From Asaia bogorensis (GTDB taxonomy: Bacteria; Pseudomonadota; Alphaproteobacteria; Acetobacterales; Acetobacteraceae): 20,533 nucleotides of DNA. The notes under the pieces were generated by a model. The model made no database searches. It had not been told where the DNA came from and saw only the letters and a program-made list of their open reading frames with translations. Location: positions 1-20,533 of the forward strand of contig CAMCZJ010000024.1 of assembly GCA_945886995.1 (NCBI GenBank), read 5' to 3'. Shown one piece after another: positions 6,074 to 13,407 of this stretch. The translations under genes and the position numbers were made by a program. Position 1 is the first letter of the stretch. Every line of letters begins with the position of its first letter.

Positions 6074-7093
6074 TCAAGCAGTGTCAGACGCCCTCAACAC
6101 CGCCTCCGCAATCCGCGCCGCATTCAACGCCGCCCCAAGCCGCACATCATCACCCACCGCCCAAAGCGAAAGCCCATTTGGCAGGGTCGCATCGCGGCGA
6201 ATGCGGGAAACATAGACCATATCTTCCCCCACAATCTCCGCCGGGCTCGCATAACCACCATCATCGCGCCGATCGAGCACATTTAAGCCCGGCGCCTTGC
6301 GTAACACCTCTCGCGCATCGCGTTCATTGATGGGGCGGTCAAAGGCGATATTCAGCACCATGCCAAGGCCAAGCATAACCGGCACGCGCACACAGCTTGC
6401 ACTCACCTGGATATCTGGGTTCAGCAGCTTGCGGATTTCAACGCCCATCGCCCATTCTTCCCGCGTCGCGCCATCGGGCATGAAGCGATCAATATGGGGA
6501 ATGACATTGAAGGCGATTTGCTTCGTGAAATACTGCGCCTCAGGATTGTCATTCACGAAAATGCCGCGCGTCTGGGACCAGAGTTCGTCAATCGCCTCCT
6601 TCCCCGCGCCGGAAGCGGGCTGATAGGTCGCCGCCACCACGCGCTTCACGCCGGCGGCTTCATGCAAAGGCTTCAAGACCAGCGCCAGTATCAGGCTGGC
6701 CGGCAGCGGGCAGGCGATGATCCGCCTTTTGCTGGCGCGCGCCAGCGCCTGGTCATTCACCCCGGCCACGACCAGCGGCACATCAGGTTCCATGTGGAAT
6801 TGCCCGGAAAGGTCAATCGCCATCGCACCCGCCGCCACCGCGCGCGGCACTTCCACCGCGGCAAGCTTGGCATCACAGGCAAAAATGGCGAGGTCCGTGC
6901 CCGCAAAGTCAAACCGGGCCACATCGCGCGTCTTCAGCACCGCCTTTTCGCCCCAGGAAATATCGGCGCCCGCGCTGCGCCCTTGGGCAAGGGCCACCAC
7001 CTCGGCCCCCGCCAGGCTGGTTTCCGAAAGGCAGCGCAGGGTTTCGCGCCCAATCAGGGAAGGCGCGCCAATGATGGCAATGCGATGGGCCAT
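6074..7093 (-). CDS. Aspartate-semialdehyde dehydrogenase homologue lacking catalytic residues
   Basis: A 339-residue protein over its whole length related to aspartate-semialdehyde dehydrogenase (Asd), the NADP enzyme that makes aspartate semialdehyde for lysine, threonine and methionine synthesis. Conserved family stretches remain: LKPLHEAAGVKRVVAATYQ, SGAGKEAIDEL, AFNVIPHIDRFMPDGATREEW, SCVRVPV and VGDDVRLGAALNA. The key residues have changed: the NPNCST active-site motif reads CPLPAS (128-133), so the nucleophilic Cys is Pro131; the catalytic His of the RVPV-x-x-GHSE motif is Leu243; and the N-terminal GATGxVG nucleotide-binding loop reads GAPSLIG. Gln158 and Arg236, at the expected spacings, are kept. 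The frame is intact, so this is a divergent paralogue or pseudoenzyme rather than a decayed gene. E. coli USG-1 is a known Asd-family member also lacking the Cys. The start has GAGGA seven bases upstream. Confidence 0.85.
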   Translation of the reverse strand: MAHRIAIIGAPSLIGRETLRCLSETSLAGAEVVALAQGRSAGADISWGEKAVLKTRDVARFDFAGTDLAIFACDAKLAAVEVPRAVAAGAMAIDLSGQFHMEPDVPLVVAGVNDQALARASKRRIIACPLPASLILALVLKPLHEAAGVKRVVAATYQPASGAGKEAIDELWSQTRGIFVNDNPEAQYFTKQIAFNVIPHIDRFMPDGATREEWAMGVEIRKLLNPDIQVSASCVRVPVMLGLGMVLNIAFDRPINERDAREVLRKAPGLNVLDRRDDGGYASPAEIVGEDMVYVSRIRRDATLPNGLSLWAVGDDVRLGAALNAARIAEAVLRASDTA

Positions 7094-7208
7094 GGATCAA
7101 TCCTCAAAACCTGAAGCTCATTTACCGTCAAATGGGGTTCCCGCCACTGGCCTTAACCGCCTCGTCACGAAATGCAGGCAAAATGCTCTCCGGATTCCAG
7201 GATGCGCC

Positions 7209-8702
7209 ATGAAATTCGCCTTTCGCTTTTCAGCCTTGCCGATGTTCACCCTGCCCGCAGCCCCCGGCATGGCGGCGGCTGGCGTGGCGGATGCTGCCGG
7301 CAATGCGCCTAGTTTCTTGCTGGGGCTGGTTTTCGGCTTCCTGATTTGTTTTGGGCTGGCCGCTTGGGCCCTCTGGCGCCAGCGCGCCATGCTTTCGGAT
7401 TTCGCAGCCAGGCTTTCCCGGCTTGCGGCGGCTGAGCCCCTCCCCCCCTTCGTGGCGACCGCCGCCGATGGCCCTTGGCACAAAATCCTGACCGCAGCCG
7501 AAGCGATAAGGCTGAATGCCGCCGTCCCGCCCCCGGCCCTCCCCACCCATGAACCGCCCCCCGCTGCGGAGATCGGGCTCGGCGCGCTGGTCACGGCGAT
7601 TGAAGCGGAGACTGCGGCAGCCCTTGAGGATTTGGAACGGCGCACTGCCATGCTGCGGCGCAATTGCGCCGCCATGACGGAAGCCGCCGAAGGGGGCGCG
7701 CGGGCGGCGGAAGCCTCAGCCAGCGCGGCAGCCTCTGGCCGCGTCAGCGCCCAGCAAGCGTCGCGTGGGGCTGATGAATTGGCCGGCGCAGCGGGGGAGA
7801 TTGCCCAGCAAATGTCGCGCGCGGGTGAAGCGACACGCTGCGTCATGCAGCGCACGGATGAAGCGCGCCATATCTTCACCGAACTCACGAATAGTGTGCA
7901 GGAAATTGGCCAAGTATCCCGCCTGATCGCGGAAATCGCCGGTCAGACCAATCTGCTCGCGCTCAATGCCACCATTGAAGCGGCGCGTGCGGGGGCTGCT
8001 GGCAAGGGCTTTACCGTGGTGGCCGGGGAAGTGAAAAACCTGGCCAAGCGCACCGCGCAAAGCACTGAGGAAATCGCCGGGCGCATCGCCGCCATGCATG
8101 CCGCTGCTGGCCGCGCCCTTGCCTCCATGGATGGCATTGGGGAAGCCGTGACCCAGCTTGACGCCGTGGCAACATCCGTGGTGGCGGCGGTTGAGGAACA
8201 ATCAGCCACCACCGCCGAAATCTCCCGCGCCATTACCGGCGCGGCGGAAAATGCCGCCGATGTCGCAAGCCGGATGGAGGCTTTGTCTCAGGATTCGGGC
8301 AATACGGGCGAAGCTGCCTGGACCCTGCAATCCGGCGCGGATGAGCTGGCCGATTCCATCGCAGCCTTCCGCCATAACCTGTCTGAGGCCCTGCGCGGGC
8401 GTTTGGCGGCGGCTGATCGCCGGGGGGATGCAAGGCTAGCCATGGGTGTGCCCGCCCGGCTGAATGAAGCTGAAGGCGTGTTGTTGGACCTTTCCCCAAG
8501 CGGTGCGCTGTTCCTGGGGGATGCCGCGGATTTCAGCGAAGGCGAATTACGCATCGCCTCGGCTGGGCCTTCGCTTGGTGTCAGGCTGGTGACGCGGGCC
8601 GAAGGGCGGCTGCACCTGGCCTTTACCAACCCCGCAATCGCCCGCCCGGCTGTGGCGGCCTTATTGCAAGAAGGTGAAAGCCCAGAAATGCGGGCTGCCT
8701 GA
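7209..8702 (+). CDS. Methyl-accepting chemotaxis protein with C-terminal PilZ-like domain
   Basis: A 497-residue chemoreceptor-like protein. There is one clear membrane helix at about 35-56, preceded by a short segment of about 34 residues, so no periplasmic ligand-binding domain exists. The cytoplasmic MCP signalling domain spans about 150-390, with the highly conserved hairpin tip IAGQTNLLALNATIEAARAG (243-262) and GKGFTVVAGEVKNLA (265-279), the site that contacts CheA/CheW. A C-terminal region, about 400-485, carries RRGDAR (404-409) and DLSPSG (427-432), the two halves of the PilZ cyclic-di-GMP-binding signature (RxxxR and D/NxSxxG). The start ATG at 7209 is chosen because earlier in-frame starts overlap the divergent Asd-like gene, and AGGA lies six bases upstream. 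No chemotaxis genes are nearby. Confidence 0.88.
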   Translation: MKFAFRFSALPMFTLPAAPGMAAAGVADAAGNAPSFLLGLVFGFLICFGLAAWALWRQRAMLSDFAARLSRLAAAEPLPPFVATAADGPWHKILTAAEAIRLNAAVPPPALPTHEPPPAAEIGLGALVTAIEAETAAALEDLERRTAMLRRNCAAMTEAAEGGARAAEASASAAASGRVSAQQASRGADELAGAAGEIAQQMSRAGEATRCVMQRTDEARHIFTELTNSVQEIGQVSRLIAEIAGQTNLLALNATIEAARAGAAGKGFTVVAGEVKNLAKRTAQSTEEIAGRIAAMHAAAGRALASMDGIGEAVTQLDAVATSVVAAVEEQSATTAEISRAITGAAENAADVASRMEALSQDSGNTGEAAWTLQSGADELADSIAAFRHNLSEALRGRLAAADRRGDARLAMGVPARLNEAEGVLLDLSPSGALFLGDAADFSEGELRIASAGPSLGVRLVTRAEGRLHLAFTNPAIARPAVAALLQEGESPEMRAA

Positions 8703-8819
8703 GGCGATGCGGGGCTTGCGGGTTTGCCAAGGACGACCATTTGCGGCATGCCGGAATTCAATGGCCCGTGAGGCTTTCGGCCATCGGGCATTATCGAGAT
8801 CGAGTGGGAGTTGAGATTG
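8703..8819 (+). other. Spacer between chemoreceptor and cytochrome genes
   Basis: No gene is seen. A short inverted repeat ATGGCC (8761-8766) / GGCCAT (8779-8784) with a 12-base loop is present but lacks a T-run, so it is not a convincing terminator. GGGAG at 8806-8810 is the ribosome binding site for the cytochrome gene. Confidence 0.35.
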
Positions 8820-9203
8820 ATGCGTCACCTTATCCTGTCCGCCGCCATTCTGGCTGGCTTCACCCTGACCGCCCCGGCCTTCGCGCAGGATGCGGAGGCT
8901 GGCCAGCGCGTGTTCAACCAATGCCGCGCCTGCCACACCATTGATAAGGGCGGGCGCAATGGCGTGGGCCCCAATCTTTGGGGCATTGTGGACCGCAAGG
9001 CGGCTTCCATCGAAGGCTTCCGCTATTCTTCCAATATGCGCACGCTGGCTGAAGGCGGACATACTTGGACAATCGAAAACCTGACCGCCTACCTGACCAA
9101 CCCGAAAGCGGTAGTGCCGCAGGGTTCCATGGCCTTCGCTGGCATCCGCAATGAACAGCAGTTGAAGGACCTTCTGGCCTATCTCGCCAAGCAGAAGGAT
9201 TGA
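8820..9203 (+). CDS. Secreted class I cytochrome c
   Basis: A 127-residue periplasmic electron carrier. Residues 1-22 form a signal peptide (MRHLILSAAILAGFTLTAPA, cleavage after AFA). The mature part has one heme-binding motif, CRACH (35-39), the following GPNLWGIVDRKA typical of class I cytochromes of the c2/c550 type, and Met104 in GSMAFAG as the likely sixth heme ligand. The length matches the family. Two TTG codons (8811, 8817) precede the ATG in frame, but the ATG at 8820 gives a proper signal peptide and has GGGAG nine bases upstream. It lies downstream of the chemoreceptor gene and ends before a strong terminator. The redox partner cannot be told from the context. Confidence 0.92.
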   Translation: MRHLILSAAILAGFTLTAPAFAQDAEAGQRVFNQCRACHTIDKGGRNGVGPNLWGIVDRKAASIEGFRYSSNMRTLAEGGHTWTIENLTAYLTNPKAVVPQGSMAFAGIRNEQQLKDLLAYLAKQKD

Positions 9204-9232
9204 GTGAAGCAGGCGCGCAAGGCGCCGTAATG

Positions 9233-9270
9233 AAAGCGCCGCCGGGGTTATCTCCAGCGGCGCTTTTTTT
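9233..9270 (+). terminator. Rho-independent terminator of the cytochrome c gene
   Basis: Arms AAAGCGCCGC (9233-9242) and GCGGCGC plus TTT (9257-9266) pair perfectly around a 14-base loop, followed by T's to 9270, a run of seven T's in all. It lies 29 bases after the cytochrome stop. The minus-strand gene converging from the right uses a TAA stop (9271-9269) inside the T-run; in that direction the hairpin is followed only by CTTTCATTA, so termination there would be weaker. Confidence 0.93.
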
Positions 9271-9955
9271 ATTTGGTGATGATGCGCGCATTGCCGACAA
9301 TGGCGCGCATCCGGTCATTCGCGGTGGCCCCGCCTTCCACCGCGGCAATGGCGCGGGCCTCCGCAGCGCGCACGGCGGCAAGCCTTTCCAGCACTGCCTC
9401 TGCCTGATCCTGCGGTACGACCACCACACCATCGGCATCGCCCACAATGATATCGCCAGGGCGCACATGCTGCCCGCCAAGTGTGACCGGCGCGCCGACC
9501 ACCGCCGGGCCATTCGCCGCAGGTGAGGCCGGCATGATGCCAGCCGCGAAAAGCGGCAAGCGGGAGGCAACAATCCCCGCGCGGTCCCGCGCCAGGCCAT
9601 CGGTGACAAAGGCCGCGACACCTTTGTTTTTCATCATGCCCGCAACCAGATCACCGATCACCGCAGTCGCGGTATAGGCATCATTCGCGACCACAATCAC
9701 ATCGCCCGCTTCGGCTTCCAAAAGCGCGCCATAAACGCCCACCACATCAGCAGGATAGGCGAGTGCGGTGAGCGCCGGGCCGACAAAGACGGCATTATCC
9801 GGGTCCATCGGTTTGATGCGGTAATCAAGCGCGCCGCGCCCTTCCATGGCATCCGCCAGATGCGATGTTTGCGCACCACGAAAGGCATCAATCAGCGCGC
9901 GGTCAGGGCGGCGATGGCCGCGATGGATGGTCAGCAGCGGGGGGTTGTCGAGCAT
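9269..9955 (-). CDS. RraA-like / HMG-CHA aldolase family protein
   Basis: A 228-residue member of the RraA-like superfamily, which includes 4-hydroxy-4-methyl-2-oxoglutarate/4-carboxy-4-hydroxy-2-oxoadipate aldolases, oxaloacetate decarboxylases and the RNase E inhibitor RraA; these are often misnamed dimethylmenaquinone methyltransferase. The core motif is present: IGDLVAGMMKNKGVAAFVTD (100-119) followed by GLARD with R123-D124, matching G-D...A...G..G.V.DG..RD. A second conserved part is VRPGDIIVGDADGVVVVP. The longer frame to 9979 is rejected because AGGAGG lies six bases before the ATG at 9955. The substrate cannot be decided: no aromatic-degradation genes adjoin it. The stop lies in the shared terminator. 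Confidence 0.82.
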   Translation of the reverse strand: MLDNPPLLTIHRGHRRPDRALIDAFRGAQTSHLADAMEGRGALDYRIKPMDPDNAVFVGPALTALAYPADVVGVYGALLEAEAGDVIVVANDAYTATAVIGDLVAGMMKNKGVAAFVTDGLARDRAGIVASRLPLFAAGIMPASPAANGPAVVGAPVTLGGQHVRPGDIIVGDADGVVVVPQDQAEAVLERLAAVRAAEARAIAAVEGGATANDRMRAIVGNARIITK

Positions 9956-10049
9956 GGGTTTCCTCCTGACGGTTTCCACCCATGCTTGCCTTTCGGCGAA
10001 GCCGCGTAAAGCCTCATTGGGAATGTCGCGGTTCTTGACTGTTCCGCCT
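9956..10049 (-). promoter_or_regulatory. Leader of the RraA-like gene
   Basis: The 94-base gap between ackA and the RraA-like gene holds an AGGAGG ribosome binding site (9967-9962) and a small hairpin with arms CGGC/GCCG around TTC. No convincing promoter box is visible on the minus strand. Confidence 0.3.
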
Positions 10050-11252
10050 TCAGACGCCGCCGATCAAGGCCAAGGTATGCTCCGCGATCATCGCTTCCTC
10101 ATCCGTATGGCGGATCAGCACGCGCACGGGATCACCGGCGCTGCCAATTTCCAGGCGATTGGCAGCATTGGCTTCAGGGTCAAGGTTGATGCCAAGAAAG
10201 CCAAGCCCGGTGCAGATGCGCGCGCGGAGCTTATGCGCGTTCTCCCCAATGCCGGCAGTGAACACCAAAGCATCCACGCCGCCGATGGAAGCCGCCAGCG
10301 CGCCGATTTCGCGCCGCACGCGAAAGGCGAAGTGATCAAGCGCGGCTTCGGCGGCTTCTGTGCCAGCGGCTTCAATGGCGCGCACATCCTGCGATATGCC
10401 GGACATGCCCTTCAATCCGCTGTCATGATACAGCAGATGCGCGATCTCGGCTGATTTCATCTGTAAAGTTTCCAGCATATGCAGCACCACGCCGGGGTCC
10501 AATTGGCCGCTCCGCGTGCCCATCGGCACGCCATCAAGCGCGGTGAAGCCCATGGTGGTGGCGCGGCTTTGCCCGCCCGCAATCGCACAAAGTGATGCGC
10601 CATTGCCAAGATGGGCCACGATCAACCGCGCCCGGCCAAGCGCCGCATCCTCAGCGGCCAGGCGACGCGCGATGTATTCGTAAGACAGGCCATGAAAGCC
10701 GTAGCGCAGAATGCCTTGGTCAACGAAGCGTGGCGGCAGCGCGAAGGTTGCGGCAGCATGGCTTTGCGTGCGGTGAAATGCCGTATCAAAGCAGGCGATT
10801 TGCGCCACGCCGGGGAAATGCCGCGCGGCGGCTTCAATGCCCGCCAGATTATGCGGCTGATGCAAAGGCGCCAAAGGCACTAGGGCGCGGAGCTTTGCCA
10901 TGATGGCATCCGTGATCACCACCGGCGCGCTCAAATCCCGCCCGCCATGCACCACGCGATGGCCAATGGCGCGAATCGCTGCGCCATCCAGCAGGGGCGA
11001 GACTGCGCCCAGAATGACGCCCAAAGCCCCTTCATGGCCCTTGGGGGCCTCGGCGACCGTGAAATGGCGCTCGGAGATCATCGCCCCCGCGGCATCACGC
11101 AAGGTAAAATGCGGCGCCGCGCCAATGCCTTCCATCTGGCCGTCATAACGCTGCATCAGCCCCGCACCTGTCACGGCAAAGACCGCGAATTTGAGCGAGG
11201 ATGAACCGGCATTCAGCACCAGAAGCGCGGGCGGCCTTCCTTCAGGCGACAT
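10050..11252 (-). CDS. ackA: Acetate kinase
   Basis: Interconverts acetate plus ATP and acetyl phosphate plus ADP in the cytoplasm. The 400-residue length is typical of the family. Signature motifs are all present: LVLNAGSSSLKF at residues 11-22 (first acetokinase signature), HRVVHGG, FDTAFH, YGFHGLSYEYI, the phosphate loop HLGNGASLCAI, the second signature region GFTALDGVPMGTRSGQLDPG, and the adenosine-binding VFTAGIGENA. The frame continues upstream to 11285, but the ATG at 11252 puts the first strand right at the N-terminus. This start overlaps the end of fabI by 11 bases, and no strong ribosome binding site is seen, so translation is probably coupled to fabI. Phosphotransacetylase, the usual partner, is not in the window. 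Confidence 0.95.
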   Translation of the reverse strand: MSPEGRPPALLVLNAGSSSLKFAVFAVTGAGLMQRYDGQMEGIGAAPHFTLRDAAGAMISERHFTVAEAPKGHEGALGVILGAVSPLLDGAAIRAIGHRVVHGGRDLSAPVVITDAIMAKLRALVPLAPLHQPHNLAGIEAAARHFPGVAQIACFDTAFHRTQSHAAATFALPPRFVDQGILRYGFHGLSYEYIARRLAAEDAALGRARLIVAHLGNGASLCAIAGGQSRATTMGFTALDGVPMGTRSGQLDPGVVLHMLETLQMKSAEIAHLLYHDSGLKGMSGISQDVRAIEAAGTEAAEAALDHFAFRVRREIGALAASIGGVDALVFTAGIGENAHKLRARICTGLGFLGINLDPEANAANRLEIGSAGDPVRVLIRHTDEEAMIAEHTLALIGGV

Positions 11253-12051
11253 TGTGCAGCCCGGCATCCACATAGATCGTATCACCGGTCATGCCTGATG
11301 ACGCACCGCTGACGAGAAACGCCACGACGCGGCCCACTTCGGCGATATCCACCAGCCGCTGCGCCGGTGCACGCGCCTTGGCATCCGCGATCAATTCATC
11401 AAACTGCGCAATGCCGCTGGCCGCGCGCGTACGTAACGGCCCAGGCGAAACCGCGAAAACCCTGATACCGCGTGGCCCCAATTCGGCGGCGGCATAACGG
11501 ACCGAGGCTTCAAGCGCCGCCTTGACCGGCCCCATGATATTGTAATGCGCGACAACCTTGTCAGCGCCGTAATAGCTCATGGTCACCAGCACACCGCCTG
11601 GCGCCATGATGGGTTCCGCAAGCTTCGCCATGCGCAGAAAGGACCAGCAGGAAACCCGCATGGCCTGGGCGAAGCCTTCCGCCGAGCAATCAATGACGCG
11701 GCCATGCAAATCCGCGCGCGGGGCGAAGGCGATGGAATGGATCACGAAATCAAGCGCGCCCCATTCGCGGCCTATGCGGTCAAACACCGCTTCCATCTCG
11801 CCCGGTGCCTCCACATCCAGCTTCATCGCGATGTCGGCGCCAAGCTGTTCCGCGAGCGGGCGCACATGGGGTTCCGCCTTTTCGTTCAGCCAAGTCACGG
11901 CGAGCCCAGCGCCAAAGGCGCGGAGCTTGGCAGCGGCACCAAAGGCAATGGAATCGGCATTGGCAATGCCCACCACCAGGCCGCGCTTGCCCTTCAGCAT
12001 ATCACCGATGCGCTGATCCGGGTTCCAGATGGTGGGTAGCGGGTCGGTCAT
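11242..12051 (-). CDS. fabI: Enoyl-ACP reductase (NADH), FabI type
   Basis: Performs the last reduction of each fatty-acid elongation cycle. The 269-residue protein is a short-chain dehydrogenase of FabI type: nucleotide-binding GIANADSIAFGAA (28-40), LDFVIHSIAFAP (100-111), and the catalytic segment SYYGADKVVAHYNIMGPVK (159-177) with Tyr170 and Lys177 in the Y-x6-K arrangement characteristic of FabI. The C-terminus ends in SGMTGDTIYVDAGLHNV, as usual. The ATG at 12051 has GGAG six bases upstream, preferred over the ATG at 12063. It precedes and overlaps ackA; a fabI-ackA pairing is known in rhizobia, where a second FabI accompanies acetyl-phosphate genes, so this could be either the main or a second FabI. 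Confidence 0.93.
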   Translation of the reverse strand: MTDPLPTIWNPDQRIGDMLKGKRGLVVGIANADSIAFGAAAKLRAFGAGLAVTWLNEKAEPHVRPLAEQLGADIAMKLDVEAPGEMEAVFDRIGREWGALDFVIHSIAFAPRADLHGRVIDCSAEGFAQAMRVSCWSFLRMAKLAEPIMAPGGVLVTMSYYGADKVVAHYNIMGPVKAALEASVRYAAAELGPRGIRVFAVSPGPLRTRAASGIAQFDELIADAKARAPAQRLVDIAEVGRVVAFLVSGASSGMTGDTIYVDAGLHNVA

Positions 12052-12130
12052 GCGGCTCTCCATATGTCAGGCGCCTGTTAGTATCGTCATCGCGCGCTGC
12101 CTTGCGGTGGATAATGCCAATTCGGGCGCT

Positions 12131-12833
12131 TCAACAGGGGGCGAAGCGAATGCGTTCAATCCTCGCATCCAGGCGCGCATTCGTATCATCCACATCGGTG
12201 CCGATCATGATTTCAAGCACCGGTGGCACCACATTACCCTTGAAGGAAGCGCGCCAATCACGGCTCAGGTCAATTTTCTCGTCAAACCATTGCTGGCGCG
12301 GTGTTGTGGCAGGACGCAACACAAAGACATGCGCGAACCCCAGGATGTAAGGGCTGGCGAAGGGGCGCGGTTCCTGCCCGGTACCGCCCCAAGTATAGGA
12401 AACTGCGCTACGCGGCAGGCGATGATCCCCCGCCAGCGCCTGGGCCACGGTATGCTGCGCCTTTTGGATGAAGCCGGCCTCTGGCGGCCAGCCATCAAAG
12501 CCAACGGTGATAGCGATAGCGCGGTCATCGCCGCCCTTACGATCGAGGGGGGTTGGGGGCGGCCCCTGATCCACACGCCAGCGCCAATAAAGGCAGGCAT
12601 CAGCCTGCGGGACTCTGCGCCAGACGAAACTCCCCTGCCCCACCCCGGTCATGCGCAAGCCACCATCAGGCAGGGCTTCAAATCGGGCGGGCTTGATGCC
12701 GGGCCAGCCGCCCTTCTGCCAACCAGCGGCACGCAAGGGGGTCTGGCGTTGGCAAACGCTCCGCCGGCGCGCCCAGAAGGGGCGCGAGCAAGAAAACCAG
12801 CAGGGCACGGGCATGGCGCGGCATGACGCGCAT
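12131..12833 (-). pseudogene. DUF3047 protein with signal peptide in a different frame (apparent frameshift)
   Basis: The C-terminal part matches the DUF3047 family: ACLYWRWRVDQG, AIAITVGFDGW, VSYTWGG, SPYILGFAHVFVLR, WFDEKIDLSRDWRASF and VLEIMIGTDVDDTNARLDA. In that frame the upstream residues (MPVPCWFSCSRPFWARRR) do not look like a protein start. One frame over, the ATG at 12833 begins a good signal peptide, MRVMPRHARALLVFLLAP, continuing LLGAPAERLPTPDPL. This second frame ends at a TGA at about 12680-12678. Removing a single C from the five-base run at 12737-12741 (G's on the plus strand) joins the two parts as PTPDPL-RAAGWQKGGW, exactly where the domain begins. So the gene is frameshifted, slips by +1 there, or carries a sequence error. 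The function of DUF3047 is unknown. Confidence 0.75.
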
Positions 12834-13026
12834 ATAGGGTTAACGCGGCGCCTGGCAAAGGACGGAAAACTAAAGCCTTTTGCCCGTACCAAAGCATGAC
12901 GGGGCCAAGCCAGAAAAGGGCGCTGATTTCGTTGCTCAGGCGGCGGGTCCATCACAAGCACATTTCTTGCGGCAGCTTTACGGAAATTTAAGCTTCTCAA
13001 CCCATGCTTGTATTAGGAGGCCACCA
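12834..13026. other. Divergent intergenic region
   Basis: The 193-base gap lies between the DUF3047 gene (minus) and the 125-residue protein gene (plus). Frames crossing it show no family similarity. The right end holds the ribosome binding site AGGAGG (13015-13020) of the plus-strand gene, in a more AT-rich stretch from about 12964 that probably contains its promoter; no clear -35/-10 pair could be fixed. Confidence 0.35.
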
Positions 13027-13404
13027 ATGGAACCGACAAGCACCCTCACCGACGACAGCGCCCGGGATTGCCGCCAGCGCGTTGCCGCGCACCTGCAAGA
13101 TCTTCACCGCATCCATCTGGCATTGGCCGAGGATAGCCGGTCGCTGAAGCGCTTCACCACTGAAGGCAATGCGCGGGTTGAGCTGGAATTGGCCGCCGAA
13201 ATGCTGGAGCTTTACATGGCCTCCAGCGGGGCATTTCTGGAAAACATGCGCGGGCGCTTTGAAGCCCGCCTGCCTTTGCTCCGCCGGGGTGAGCCGGCTT
13301 TCGGCAATCATCCGGAACGCGCACCCGAACATGGCGCCTTTTGGCTGAGCTTTTCGCGCCTATGCGCCGTATTGCGCCGGGCTTCCAAGCAGGTGGGAGC
13401 GTAA
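13027..13404 (+). CDS. Small helical protein of unknown function
   Basis: A 125-residue soluble protein with no signal peptide or membrane helix. It appears mostly alpha-helical, with a charged middle region (RVAAHLQDLHRIHLALAEDS, then LELAAEMLELYMASSGAFLE) and many arginines towards the C-terminus. I do not recognise a family. The start at ATG 13027 is strongly supported by AGGAGG six bases upstream; the longer frame to 12880 has no support. The TAA stop is three bases from the TAG stop of convergent purQ, so both transcripts probably run into each other's 3' ends. Confidence 0.75.
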   Translation: MEPTSTLTDDSARDCRQRVAAHLQDLHRIHLALAEDSRSLKRFTTEGNARVELELAAEMLELYMASSGAFLENMRGRFEARLPLLRRGEPAFGNHPERAPEHGAFWLSFSRLCAVLRRASKQVGA

Positions 13405-13407
13405 AAA

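Noticed and set aside
7103..7131. TTGACG and TTTGAG as a promoter for the Asd-like gene
   Set aside because: The -10 candidate matches poorly and overlaps the ribosome binding site GAGGA, leaving no leader.
8761..8784. Inverted repeat ATGGCC/GGCCAT as a terminator of the chemoreceptor gene
   Set aside because: The stem is only six pairs with a 12-base loop and no T-run follows.
12834..13000. N-terminal extension of the DUF3047 reading frame up to 13000
   Set aside because: It has no signal peptide, runs into the divergent intergenic region and the start of the plus-strand gene, and does not resemble the family; the signal peptide is in another frame.
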